From NCBI GenBank assembly GCA_944324345.1, contig CALUVT010000001.1, positions 310,001 through 374,000 of the forward strand: a stretch of DNA of 64,000 bases. The letters are read 5' to 3'. The DNA is from Candidatus Gastranaerophilales bacterium (GTDB lineage Bacteria; Cyanobacteriota; Vampirovibrionia; Gastranaerophilales; Gastranaerophilaceae). This document shows positions 41,863 to 50,274 of the stretch, piece by piece. How positions within the stretch are numbered: position 1 is the first letter of the stretch; each line of letters begins with the position of its first letter. The notes below the pieces were generated by a model, which saw only the letters and a program-made list of their open reading frames with translations, was not told the DNA's origin and searched no databases. A program made the translations under genes and the position numbers.

Positions 41863-42663
41863 ATGGAAACGAAAAATTTTGCTGTATGTTTTAATCCGAA
41901 TATTGATAATTCTGTCGAGGTGAAAGATAAGCTTCTGGCTATATTAAAACGCAGGAATTTAAACGCGGAAGCTTTGGATGTTGATGTTTTAAAAGATGGA
42001 TTTGACTTTGTTTTTGTTGTTGGCGGAGACGGAACAATCTTAAAAACAGCCAGGTTTTATGCAAGATTTCAAACACCTGTTTTTGGTATTAATTTAGGAA
42101 GATTAGGGTTTTTATCCCAGTCTTCGCGGGAAGATATAGAACAGTCTGTTGATAAAATTATAAAAGGCCAATTCATTATAGAAGATAGAATTATGCTCCA
42201 GTGTGGAAATTACACTGCATTAAATGATTTTGTTTTAAAATGTTCTTCCTTAGGCAGAACATCAAAATTTATCTTAAAAATTAATGGAAAGCCGGTTTGT
42301 GATTACTTAGCAGATGGTATAATAATTTCAACTCCAACAGGCTCGACAGCTTATGGCTTATCCGCCGGAGGCCCTGTTCTAACTCCTTCATTAAATGCGT
42401 TTGTAATCGTTCCAATCTGCCCTCATACCTTGACAGCACGCCCTTTGGTTATTGCGGATACTGAAAAAATTACTGTTTGTGTTGACGAAGATAAAGAGCA
42501 CTATTTGTACGCTGATGGGCAGGAAAATGTTTTGTTTAACAGAGAAATCCACATAGAAAAATCAAATTTTAAAGTAAAACTTGCCCTTTTAGAAAATTCA
42601 GATTTCTACTCTGTTTTAAGCGACAAACTCCATTGGGGTGTTTCTTTTAAATATAATTATTAA
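41863..42663 (+). CDS. nadK: NAD kinase
   Basis: This 266-residue enzyme makes NADP from NAD and ATP. It shows G-G-D-G-T near residue 48, N-L-G-R-L-G-F-L-S near residue 69, L-N-D-F-V-L-K near 110, and D-G-I-I-I-S-T-P-T-G-S-T-A-Y near 146 with the following G-G-P. A longer reading from 41788 would run through the sepF terminator, so the ATG at 41863 is used. It is short for the family but complete. No Shine-Dalgarno is visible and the leader is about three bases. Confidence 0.94.
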   Translation: METKNFAVCFNPNIDNSVEVKDKLLAILKRRNLNAEALDVDVLKDGFDFVFVVGGDGTILKTARFYARFQTPVFGINLGRLGFLSQSSREDIEQSVDKIIKGQFIIEDRIMLQCGNYTALNDFVLKCSSLGRTSKFILKINGKPVCDYLADGIIISTPTGSTAYGLSAGGPVLTPSLNAFVIVPICPHTLTARPLVIADTEKITVCVDEDKEHYLYADGQENVLFNREIHIEKSNFKVKLALLENSDFYSVLSDKLHWGVSFKYNY

Positions 42664-42690
42664 TTTTTGTTCATAATTTCAGATAATTTC

Positions 42691-42733
42691 TTGTACTTTT
42701 TTTCTATTTAAAATAGTATGTTATTATACTATT
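42691..42733 (+). promoter_or_regulatory. ftsZ promoter with overlapping 8-bp inverted repeat
   Basis: TTGTAC (42691-42696), 17 nt and TAGTAT (42714-42719) form a likely promoter. The -10 lies inside an inverted repeat AATAGTAT (42712-42719) and ATACTATT (42726-42733), so a protein bound there would affect ftsZ transcription. The half-site ATAGTA also forms the palindromes at 46133 and 47132. Confidence 0.5.
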
Positions 42734-42773
42734 GTAGATGTCTAATTATACAATTATATAAAGAGGTAAAAAA

Positions 42774-43961
42774 GTGGAAAATTTCGTATCAGATATCTTT
42801 GCTAAAAAAGATGAAACAACAAGCAATGATCAAGCTCAAAGGTCTCCTGTTAACCCAACAAAAATAAAAGTAATAGGTGTTGGCGGCGGCGGTGGAAATG
42901 CCGTTAATCGAATGATAAAAGCAGGACTTTCAGGTGTAGAGTTCTGGTTAATGAATACAGATTTGCAAGTTTTGGAATATGGCCAGACAAAAAACAGAAT
43001 TCAATTGGGTGCCAAATCAACAAATGGTTTGGGAGCCGGTGGTGATCCTTCAGTAGGAGAAAAAGCCGCTGAAGAAGCTCAGCAAGAAATTACAGAGGCA
43101 CTTGATGGCGCAGATATGGTATTTATTACAGCCGGAATGGGCGGTGGTACTGGTACCGGTGCTGCTCCTGTAGTTGCTAAAATTGCTAAAGAATTAGGAA
43201 TTTTGACAATTGCTGTTGTAACTAAACCTTTCACTTGGGAAGGAAGAAAAAGACAAAATCAAGCTAACCAAGGTTTGGAAAAACTAAGAGAAGCTGTTGA
43301 TGCTGTTATTGTTGTTCCAAATGATAAGTTGTTACAAGTTGTTGACAGACAAGTATCTTTGACAGAATCTTTCATTATCGTTGATGAAGTTCTTTTAAGA
43401 GGTGTTCAAGGTATTTCTGATATCATAACTGTTCCCGGACTTATTAACGTTGATTTTGCAGATGTTAAGTGTGTTATGCAAGCTTCCGGTTCTGCTCTTA
43501 TGGGTATTGGCCGCGGCCAAGGTGAAGGAAGAGCTATCAAAGCTGCAGAAATCGCTATTAATTCACAGCTTTTGGAATCTTCAATTAACGGTGCAACCGG
43601 CGTAATTGTTAATATCACAGGTGGTCCTGATATGACATTGCATGAAATTTCAGATGCAGCAAACATTATTCACGATGCTGTTAATGACGATGCAACAGTT
43701 ATTATTGGTACCGCAGTTAATGAAAATATTCAGGGCGAAATTCAAATTACTGTTATTGCGACAGGTTTTGAATTAAAAAATTCAATGAAGCCTGATCAAA
43801 AAACTGACGTAAAACAGTTGAGTGCATCTGATTTCTTTGCAGGGACTTTTAATAATTCATCAATGTCCTCTGCTCAACAGACTTCTACAAGAAGATCTTC
43901 AATGCCGGATGTTTCTCCAAGTTTTACAAACATAGAAATTCCTGACTTTTTGAAAAAGTAA
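42774..43961 (+). CDS. ftsZ: cell division GTPase FtsZ
   Basis: This 395-residue bacterial tubulin forms the Z-ring. It has [17 protein letters not shown], the tubulin signature [12 protein letters not shown] near residue 125, T-K-P-F-T-W-E-G and a T7-loop N-V-D-F-A-D. After a linker of about 50 residues, it ends with I-E-I-P-D-F-L-K-K, the conserved tail that binds FtsA, SepF and others. It starts at GTG with GAGG upstream. It is not in a dcw cluster; sepF is 1 kb upstream and ends in its own terminator. Confidence 0.97.
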   Translation: MENFVSDIFAKKDETTSNDQAQRSPVNPTKIKVIGVGGGGGNAVNRMIKAGLSGVEFWLMNTDLQVLEYGQTKNRIQLGAKSTNGLGAGGDPSVGEKAAEEAQQEITEALDGADMVFITAGMGGGTGTGAAPVVAKIAKELGILTIAVVTKPFTWEGRKRQNQANQGLEKLREAVDAVIVVPNDKLLQVVDRQVSLTESFIIVDEVLLRGVQGISDIITVPGLINVDFADVKCVMQASGSALMGIGRGQGEGRAIKAAEIAINSQLLESSINGATGVIVNITGGPDMTLHEISDAANIIHDAVNDDATVIIGTAVNENIQGEIQITVIATGFELKNSMKPDQKTDVKQLSASDFFAGTFNNSSMSSAQQTSTRRSSMPDVSPSFTNIEIPDFLKK

Positions 43962-44007
43962 TTTTAAAAACTTATCACACTAACAAGCTGGAATATGAGA
44001 AAGATGA

Positions 44008-44040
44008 AAAGGGAACCGACTGTAAAAATCGGTTCCCTTT
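44008..44040 (+). terminator. terminator of ftsZ
   Basis: A 12-bp stem (44008-44019 with 44029-44040) and a nine-base loop, followed by a weak T-rich run (CGTATTT). It is 46 nt after the ftsZ stop. Confidence 0.75.
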
Positions 44041-44173
44041 CGTATTTATGTGATAAATATTACGTATTGTAACGGACTGTAAAAATAAATTTAATATAGT
44101 CTAAAACTCAGATATACTCTTTCCTATGATAGGATGTGGTCCGAAGTCTTTAGTCAATTTTTTCTTCAAAAAA

Positions 44174-44204
44174 TTTTTATTAAAAGCATAGGGGAAATCG
44201 ATTT
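44174..44204 (+). promoter_or_regulatory. conserved upstream element, copy B (before the LysM gene)
   Basis: This reads TTTTTATTAAAAG, CATA, then GGGGAAATCGATTT, and nearly repeats the minus-strand element at 19380-19410. It ends 43 nt before the LysM start. It is probably a promoter for an unusual sigma factor or a regulator site shared by the two genes. Confidence 0.5.
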
Positions 44205-44247
44205 CACGGGGAAATTTTTTAAATTTTAAAGAAAAAGGAGAAAAGTT

Positions 44248-44925
44248 ATGTCAGCAATTGGGAAAGTTATTGTTACGCTTGCAAAAGGATTTAAAAAACC
44301 TACATCTAAAGCCATTACGAAACAGTTTGGGCAGGAAGCTTCAAAATTTGCTAGTACATGGAGACTGCATCCACAGACTGCTCAAGTTCTCGGACAAACA
44401 GTTAAAAAAACTGCAGAAGAAGCAATTGGACAAGCCTATTCGGCCGGAGCAAGAAGTGCGGCAGTTATTACAGGAGGTATAGGAACAGTTACTACATTAT
44501 CGGCTGTCGGGTATGGTTTACACGAAAAAAATAGAGCAGATAATGCAGAAATTGCAAATGAAAACCTTCAAAATGTAGAACAAGAGTTAGTTGCTGCTAA
44601 TGAAGAACTTAGAAAAAGACAAGAGGAATTGGAAAAAGTTAAACAAGAAGCTCAGGAAGCTAAAAATAAACTTAAAGAGCAGGAAGAAGCTAAAAAAGAA
44701 CCTGTAGAATACACTGTTAAGAAAGGTGATTGTTTTTGGAATATTGCTAAAAACTTTCTGATAGATGAGGTTCATAAAAATGAACAGGATTACAAGCCTT
44801 CAGATAAAGAAATTCTTGAATTAGCTAAGAAGTTTATGAAAGACAATAATTATCATCTGGGTGCAGATAGTTACGATTCAGAACCGCCTCTATATCCCGG
44901 TGACAAATTAAATTTGGCAGCATAA
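44248..44925 (+). CDS. LysM-domain protein with coiled coil
   Basis: This 225-residue protein has a basic N-terminal region and a Gly/Ala/Thr-rich hydrophobic stretch at about residues 72-92 that may be a membrane anchor. A charged coiled coil covers about 98-150. A C-terminal LysM-like domain follows: Y-T-V-K-K-G-D-C-F-W-N-I-A-K near 154 and Y-P-G-D-K-L-N-L at the end. The usual G-D-T-L-W has cysteine for threonine, and the domain holds an insertion of about 20 residues. LysM binds glycan chains of peptidoglycan or chitin. AAAGGAG precedes the ATG. Monocistronic. Confidence 0.75.
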   Translation: MSAIGKVIVTLAKGFKKPTSKAITKQFGQEASKFASTWRLHPQTAQVLGQTVKKTAEEAIGQAYSAGARSAAVITGGIGTVTTLSAVGYGLHEKNRADNAEIANENLQNVEQELVAANEELRKRQEELEKVKQEAQEAKNKLKEQEEAKKEPVEYTVKKGDCFWNIAKNFLIDEVHKNEQDYKPSDKEILELAKKFMKDNNYHLGADSYDSEPPLYPGDKLNLAA

Positions 44926-44940
44926 ATTTGACTTGATAAT

Positions 44941-44970
44941 AAAAAGACCGCTTTTTAAAAGCGGTCTTTT
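44941..44970. terminator. bidirectional terminator between the LysM gene and fba
   Basis: A long stem AAAAGACCGC...GCGGTCTTTT (44942-44955 with 44957-44970) has A- and T-tracts on both flanks. It serves the plus-strand LysM gene, 16 nt after its stop, and could serve the convergent fba. Confidence 0.88.
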
Positions 44971-45058
44971 GGTCTTTATTAGGTATTTGCCCTTAAACGC
45001 TAATCAAGTTTTTACCTATAACTTGATTGGGGTTAAGGTAGTTGGAGCATTTCCTAAC

Positions 45059-46018
45059 CTAGTCTTTAGCGTGGCCAGCTGTTCCTAAAACGTCACGCAT
45101 TTTGTGCATAACCATTTCTTTTACAGCAGTTCTGCCTGGTCCCATGTATTCTCTTGGGTCGAATTTTTCAGGATGTTCAACAAAGAATTCTCTAATTGTT
45201 GAAGTCATTGCTAATCTTAAGTCTGTATCAATGTTAATCTTAGCTACACCGTGTTTAGACGCGTAGTTAAGCATTTCTTCAGGAACACCCTGTGCATCAG
45301 GTAATTGGCCGCCAAATTTATTACATTTAGCAACAAATTCTGCAGGTACTGATGATGAACCGTGAAGAACTAGAGGATAATCATATCCTACAACTGCATT
45401 AACTGCCTTTTTAATTTCAGCAAGTCTTTCAAAGTCTAATTTAGCTTCGCCTTTGAATTTGTATGCACCGTGAGATGTTCCGATTGCAACAGCTAAAGAA
45501 TCACAACCTGTTTCTTTTACAAATCTTGCTGCTTCTTCAGGGTCTGTGTATGTAGAATCTTTTGCATGTACTTTTACATCATCTTCTACACCTGCAAGTT
45601 TTCCGAGTTCTGCTTCAACTGAAACTCCACGAGCGTGAGCGTAATCAACAACTTGTTTTGTTAATTTTATATTTTCTTCTAATGGGAATCTTGAACCATC
45701 AATCATAACTGATGAAAAACCACCATCGATACAAGCTTTACAAATTTCAAAATCAGCACCGTGATCTAAGTGTAAAGCGATAGGTACTGTAGTAGTTGCA
45801 AGAGCAGCTTCAACAAGTTTGATTAGGTATGTTTGGTTAGCATATTTTCTTGCACCTGCAGAAACTTGTAAAATAATAGGTGATTGAGTTTCTTCAGCAG
45901 CTTCTGCAATACCTTGTAAAATTTCCATGTTGTTAACATTGTAAGCACCAATAGCATAACCGCCTGCTAGTGCTTTTTTGAACATTTCTCCTGTTCCAAC
46001 TAATTTTCTTTCACTCAT
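45059..46018 (-). CDS. fba: class II fructose-1,6-bisphosphate aldolase
   Basis: This 319-residue zinc-dependent aldolase of glycolysis and gluconeogenesis shows A-Y-N-V-N-N-M-E near the start and H-L-D-H-G near residue 82 (zinc and catalytic residues). It also has S-V-M-I-D-G-S near residue 103, A-V-E-A-E-L-G, A-I-G-T-S-H-G and L-H-G-S-S, with K-I-N-I-D-T-D near the end. It starts at an ATG with AAGGAG upstream. It stands alone. Length and motifs fit the class IIB cyanobacterial/Firmicute group. Confidence 0.96.
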   Translation of the reverse strand: MSERKLVGTGEMFKKALAGGYAIGAYNVNNMEILQGIAEAAEETQSPIILQVSAGARKYANQTYLIKLVEAALATTTVPIALHLDHGADFEICKACIDGGFSSVMIDGSRFPLEENIKLTKQVVDYAHARGVSVEAELGKLAGVEDDVKVHAKDSTYTDPEEAARFVKETGCDSLAVAIGTSHGAYKFKGEAKLDFERLAEIKKAVNAVVGYDYPLVLHGSSSVPAEFVAKCNKFGGQLPDAQGVPEEMLNYASKHGVAKINIDTDLRLAMTSTIREFFVEHPEKFDPREYMGPGRTAVKEMVMHKMRDVLGTAGHAKD

Positions 46019-46119
46019 TTGAGTTCTCCTTCTTTTATACTAATTCCTGACATTTGTCAGATACAATACAAAATTTTACATGAGTAGGGTATAACAAACA
46101 AACAATGGGTGCAAGTGTA

Positions 46120-46199
46120 AAGAAATATTAATATAGTATATACTATTTTACAAATTGCTAAATGACTTGCTATAATACGCTTATAGGGGAATTAATGAA
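46120..46199 (+). repeat. duplicated promoter cassette, copy 1
   Basis: An 80-bp block aligned without gaps to 47119-47198; I count 69 identical positions, the first 37 all identical. It contains a perfect 14-bp palindrome ATAGTATATACTAT (46133-46146), directly followed by TTTACA (46147-46152), 18 nt and TATAAT (46171-46176), then AGGGGAA and an ATG at 46195. Confidence 0.85.
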
Positions 46200-46236
46200 A
46201 AAACAAGTTGTCAAAAAATATTTTGACTGGTTTTAA
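46195..46236 (+). CDS. 13-codon leader peptide-like ORF
   Basis: An ATG directly after AGGGGAATTA opens a 13-codon frame (M-K-K-Q-V-V-K-K-Y-F-D-W-F). It starts at the same place in the repeated cassette as the 39-codon frame at 47194, whose start M-N-K-L-T-A-K-Y-Y is similar. It may be a leader peptide of the gene at 46282 or a shortened relative of the second small protein. Expression is not shown. Confidence 0.35.
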   Translation: MKKQVVKKYFDWF

Positions 46237-46281
46237 AAAAAATAAAAATAAGTGTTAAATTAGATAAAGTGGGGTAAAACT

Positions 46282-47010
46282 ATGACAATCAGACCAATTA
46301 CGTCAGTATCATTTAATGGAAACTACAACAGATTATCATTTGAAGGAAGGAAAAATAATAGTGGAAGTAGCAGAATGTCTTCTATTTCTTCTACATTAAA
46401 GGCTATTCCTGTTGCGACTTTAATAGCTATGAGTCCGCTAAACACAAGTGTTAATCTTTATGCACAGGCTCCTGTTGAAGAAAAACTTATAATGACAGGA
46501 AACGTTAATAATGCAACTATTCCTGATGGCCTTGGAAAGATGAAAGAATGCGGTATAGATTTTATCAGTACTGATGGAAACGATAACAATATAGAAAAAG
46601 TACGTTTGCGTTTTGTTGACTGGCATAAAGGCAAAGAAATTATTAACGGTAAAAGTATATCCGGTAAATATGCTTTTACTACAATGATTGATGTTAAAAA
46701 TCTTGAACTTTGTAAAGAGATAAGAAAATATTCCGGATCTCCTGATCAAGTAAAAGAACGTTATTATGTATCAGGCCCTGGGGATTACTCAAGATCACTT
46801 TTCTTTGACGAAGAAGACAATTCTTATAGAAAAGGTGTATTTTCCAGAAAGTCAGACAATTTGAAAGAAGAAATTTCAAAAGAATTTTATGATTATCTGG
46901 TAGATTTATTCAAGGATGCAGATATGGTTGAAAATAAGACAACAACAAAAATAATTGACGGTGATGCAGAAACTGACGCTTTGTATGAAAGCATTTTTGG
47001 AATCTTCTAA
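46282..47010 (+). CDS. hypothetical protein with N-terminal SF-x-G motifs, probably exported
   Basis: This 242-residue protein has no recognised family. The N-terminus has S-V-S-F-N-G and L-S-F-E-G-R-K, then a hydrophobic stretch P-V-A-T-L-I-A-M-S-P-L and V-N-L-Y-A-Q-A, which looks like a late signal peptide with an A-x-A site near residue 63. The rest is a mixed domain with Y-Y-V-S-G-P-G-D-Y-S-R-S-L and an acidic end. GTGGGG precedes the ATG. The promoter is the first copy of the duplicated cassette, and a terminator follows. Confidence 0.65.
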   Translation: MTIRPITSVSFNGNYNRLSFEGRKNNSGSSRMSSISSTLKAIPVATLIAMSPLNTSVNLYAQAPVEEKLIMTGNVNNATIPDGLGKMKECGIDFISTDGNDNNIEKVRLRFVDWHKGKEIINGKSISGKYAFTTMIDVKNLELCKEIRKYSGSPDQVKERYYVSGPGDYSRSLFFDEEDNSYRKGVFSRKSDNLKEEISKEFYDYLVDLFKDADMVENKTTTKIIDGDAETDALYESIFGIF

Positions 47011-47040
47011 TCATCCTCAAGTTTTTGAACAAATAAATGA

Positions 47041-47076
47041 AAACATGCTAAATATAACGTTTTAGCATGTTTTTAC
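47041..47076 (+). terminator. terminator of the 46282-47010 gene
   Basis: Stem AAACATGCTAAA (47041-47052) and TTTAGCATGTTT (47061-47072) with an eight-base loop, then TTTACTTATTTT. It is 30 nt after the stop. Confidence 0.88.
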
Positions 47077-47118
47077 TTATTTTAATCAAACTGGTCTAAA
47101 TGATATGTTATAAATATT

Positions 47119-47198
47119 AAGAAATATTAATATAGTATATACTATTTTACAAATTACTAAACGGGTTGTTATAATGAATTTGTAAGGGAATTAATGAA
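47119..47198 (+). repeat. duplicated promoter cassette, copy 2
   Basis: Second copy of the 80-bp block. The palindrome is at 47132-47145, TATAAT at 47170-47175, and AAGGGAA just before an ATG at 47194. Copies are about 1 kb apart in the same orientation. The part upstream of the -35 is identical, while the spacer and leader have diverged. Confidence 0.85.
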
Positions 47199-47313
47199 TA
47201 AACTGACCGCTAAATACTATTTAGCGTGCATTAAAAATACAAAAACAAACGGTGATAATGTTGAACATCCAGTGAGGTTCGAGGAAATTGATGATTCGTA
47301 TGATATGTTTTAG
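47194..47313 (+). CDS. 39-residue small protein behind the duplicated cassette
   Basis: An ATG follows AAGGGAATTA and opens 39 codons. The sequence starts M-N-K-L-T-A-K-Y-Y-L-A-C and ends acidic with E-E-I-D-D-S-Y-D-M-F. It has no known family. Support comes from a good promoter and Shine-Dalgarno and the resemblance of its start to the 13-codon frame of copy 1. It precedes the 926-codon gene by 106 nt. Confidence 0.45.
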   Translation: MNKLTAKYYLACIKNTKTNGDNVEHPVRFEEIDDSYDMF

Positions 47314-47419
47314 TAATAAAAATAAGAATGTAAAATTTTGTAAACAACTTGAGACATGCTGAAATCCATGGTTTTGGGATGTTTTTATATTGTTAAAAAG
47401 AAGTTAAGAGAACAGTATT

Positions 47420-50200
47420 ATGACATTAGAAGTTAATAATCCAAGTAATATATCTCCAATTCAATCCAGCTCAAACGTATCGCAAACATCGGCGAATACA
47501 TCTGCTTCGCATGGTTCTTCTAACATTCCTTTGGTAGATATTGAAAAACAAAAGCTTTTAGAACGTTTAAATATAACTTCAGATCAATATGCCTTAATTC
47601 TGAAAGATAATCCTAATTTTGGAACATATAGTATTACAAAGCAGTTAGAAGTAGTAAAATTATTTAAAATTACTCAATCCTTTGCTGTAACTGAATCTGC
47701 TGATGTTGAAGAAAAATCTGATATTTCATCCGAATTCAACAGAACAGAGTATAATTCTATGAATAAGGATGCAAAGTTAGATAAAATAAGGTACGAATTT
47801 GCAAAAAACATATTTATTTACGGTATAAAAAACAAACAAGGTGAAACTGTCGGGAATTTAGTTCCTCACTCTCCAGAAGTTTGGGACAAAATGACCAATG
47901 AACAAAGACAGGAGGTCGTAGATAAATTATTAACCGAAATGAAGAATTTCCCTGGTCTCAAGAAATTAGATGATTCAATTATGAGTCTTAGCAAAGGGAA
48001 CTTGAGTGAAGAGAGACAAATCGGATTAATTGACTCTACAATGCGTGCTATACAAGTCGCAAATTCAAAAGGCATATCCATTTTAGAATTCTTTAGTTTG
48101 AATGAATTTGAAAAAATTGATGCTACTGAAGCTTATTTAAGTACACATAAAGACAATTTATCTGCTTCTGAAGAGACTTACTTGGCAATAAATGGTGCTA
48201 AGAAGAATGCAATGAAAGAAGCTTTAGCTTCTCGTGGTGTTGGTGTAAGTCCGGATATGTCAATTTCTAAAATAGCAGAGTTGGCAAAATACTGTAATAT
48301 TGACCCTACAGAAGAGGCATTGCGTAAGTTAAAGTCTAAAAAGGAAGAATCAGGTCTATCCAAGAGAGAAGAACAATGGCTGCAAGAGTTAAGTAAGTTT
48401 GATAATGGTAACGGTAAAAATATTATAGACAAATATAAGGCAGTAAATCTTCAAGATTTGGAAAAAGAGTTTGACCAGTTAAATAAAAAACTTGATGCCG
48501 GGGAACTTTTAACATCTGAAGAACAGAAGCACTACAATTTGATTTTAAAATACTTGGAAACTGATGAGGCAAAATACTTGAAAAAAGAAATTGTCCCTAA
48601 TTTAAGTAAGCCGGAAACTGAGTATGAAAAATCTGTAGCTGCTGATATTTCAGATTATAAAGAAAAAATAAGTGGTTATTTAAATGATGACAGATTAAGA
48701 GATATTGCAACAGTAAAATATCTTGAAAATAAAACTGCAAATATGAGCAAAGAAGAAAAGGAAAAGTATGTAAAGACATTCCTTGACTTCAATAATGACA
48801 GAACTTCTGTAGCTGTTTTCAGACATTATGCAAAAGAAATGGATAGCTTATGGAGTAGTAAATCTACATTATCCGAAGCTGCCATAAACATGGATGTGGC
48901 AAACAAAGAACAAGCTAGATATCATTATGAAACTAGAAATTCAGCTGCAACAGAAAATCCATATTGGAAGAAATGTGCATTAGATGCGGCAAATTGTGCA
49001 AACGCTGTTTTAGAAAATTCTGAAGGCAATGATTCCGTAAAACTTTTAAATGCGGAATATGCAGTTAAATTAGCGGATTTAGATTATTCTAAAGATGAAA
49101 TTATTAATCTTTTTAATGGCACAACCGATGTAAACGCTACTATTGATGACGCTAAAGTAGCAATTGAAGCGCAAAATAAAATTTATGAATCTGAAAATGC
49201 TACTGATGAAGTTTTTGTTCATGCAACCAATAAAGGTAAAGATTTTGCTGATGCAGCACAAGAAGCTATTGTCACTGGAGCTATGGACAGAAGTGCAGCA
49301 GCTACTGCAAATGTTACCGATAATGATATAATATCAGGTTTAGCAAAAGTTGCACAATCCGGTGTATTTAAGTCAGCTCATCGTAATACCGAAAAATATT
49401 TTGAAGGACAAGAAGCTATTAATCATTTGAATAACTTGGCTGATCAAATTCAAAACTGTGATAAAGATAATCAGCTTTCTATGCACAATGATATTATGAG
49501 TTCTAGATATACTGAGGTTCAAGAACATGCAGCAGGTAATATTGGAAATTATGATCCGAGTGTTCAAAGCGATGCATTAAACACAGTTTATTCTACCGGA
49601 AATCAGTCTGCAATTGATGCTGCTGTTGAAAGTGTTGCAAATTCATCTTCTGTTGATGTTGTAGAACAAGTTAGTCCAATAGTTATAGCTGATGCAGCAA
49701 TAAAAACTCTTGAATCTGATGAACATGCATTTGATGATTTGAGTGCAATTTCAACAGAGCAAACTATCTTTGAAAAAATAGCTTCAGGAGCAAAACTTAC
49801 ATCTCAGGAATATGCTTCACTTTCCCCCGCAGAAAAACGAGAATATTTTATAAAATTTTTCAAATCATTGTCACCAAATGAAAAAATAAAATTAATCAAG
49901 TCAATTTCAAGTGGTGTACAAAAAAGAAATATATACAAAATGATAGCTCGTACTAATAATGATATGTTTGATAGATTAATTCAAGACGCAGGTATTGCAA
50001 AGACTATTTATGATATGCATATCTCAGGTGATATTGATTATAAGATAGAGAGTCTTGCCAACAAGAAATATTTGTCAAATAATGCTTTTGCAGAGCTTGC
50101 GACAGAAACAGAAAATAAAAACATTGATCCAACTCATTTGAATGAGAGAAAAACTCTTGAGTTATGGAAAAAAACTGATGACGGTATTCTCTTGGGGTAA
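47420..50200 (+). CDS. very large alpha-helical hypothetical protein (926 aa)
   Basis: This 926-residue acidic protein has no signal peptide, no membrane helix and no recognised family. The N-terminus is Ser/Asn/Thr-rich and disordered-looking (about 45 residues). The rest is helical with Lys/Glu-rich segments. From about residue 500 to 770 there are degenerate Ala/Asn-rich helical units such as A-A-N-C-A-N-A-V, A-A-T-A-N-V-T and A-A-V-E-S-V-A-N. Near 800-850 it reads Y-A-S-L-S-P-A-E-K-R-E-Y. The Shine-Dalgarno AAGAGAA is weak. It could be a structural, surface or effector-like protein; nothing decides. Confidence 0.6.
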   Translation: MTLEVNNPSNISPIQSSSNVSQTSANTSASHGSSNIPLVDIEKQKLLERLNITSDQYALILKDNPNFGTYSITKQLEVVKLFKITQSFAVTESADVEEKSDISSEFNRTEYNSMNKDAKLDKIRYEFAKNIFIYGIKNKQGETVGNLVPHSPEVWDKMTNEQRQEVVDKLLTEMKNFPGLKKLDDSIMSLSKGNLSEERQIGLIDSTMRAIQVANSKGISILEFFSLNEFEKIDATEAYLSTHKDNLSASEETYLAINGAKKNAMKEALASRGVGVSPDMSISKIAELAKYCNIDPTEEALRKLKSKKEESGLSKREEQWLQELSKFDNGNGKNIIDKYKAVNLQDLEKEFDQLNKKLDAGELLTSEEQKHYNLILKYLETDEAKYLKKEIVPNLSKPETEYEKSVAADISDYKEKISGYLNDDRLRDIATVKYLENKTANMSKEEKEKYVKTFLDFNNDRTSVAVFRHYAKEMDSLWSSKSTLSEAAINMDVANKEQARYHYETRNSAATENPYWKKCALDAANCANAVLENSEGNDSVKLLNAEYAVKLADLDYSKDEIINLFNGTTDVNATIDDAKVAIEAQNKIYESENATDEVFVHATNKGKDFADAAQEAIVTGAMDRSAAATANVTDNDIISGLAKVAQSGVFKSAHRNTEKYFEGQEAINHLNNLADQIQNCDKDNQLSMHNDIMSSRYTEVQEHAAGNIGNYDPSVQSDALNTVYSTGNQSAIDAAVESVANSSSVDVVEQVSPIVIADAAIKTLESDEHAFDDLSAISTEQTIFEKIASGAKLTSQEYASLSPAEKREYFIKFFKSLSPNEKIKLIKSISSGVQKRNIYKMIARTNNDMFDRLIQDAGIAKTIYDMHISGDIDYKIESLANKKYLSNNAFAELATETENKNIDPTHLNERKTLELWKKTDDGILLG

Positions 50201-50274
50201 TATAATTCTTTTGCTTGATTTTTAGTAATTTTTATATTTTAATTGTCTTACAGCGGTTTTGACTGCGAGTTCAC

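Noticed and set aside
44131-44226. 31-codon frame before the LysM gene
   Set aside because: It covers the conserved upstream element and has no spaced Shine-Dalgarno; the element itself explains the conservation better.
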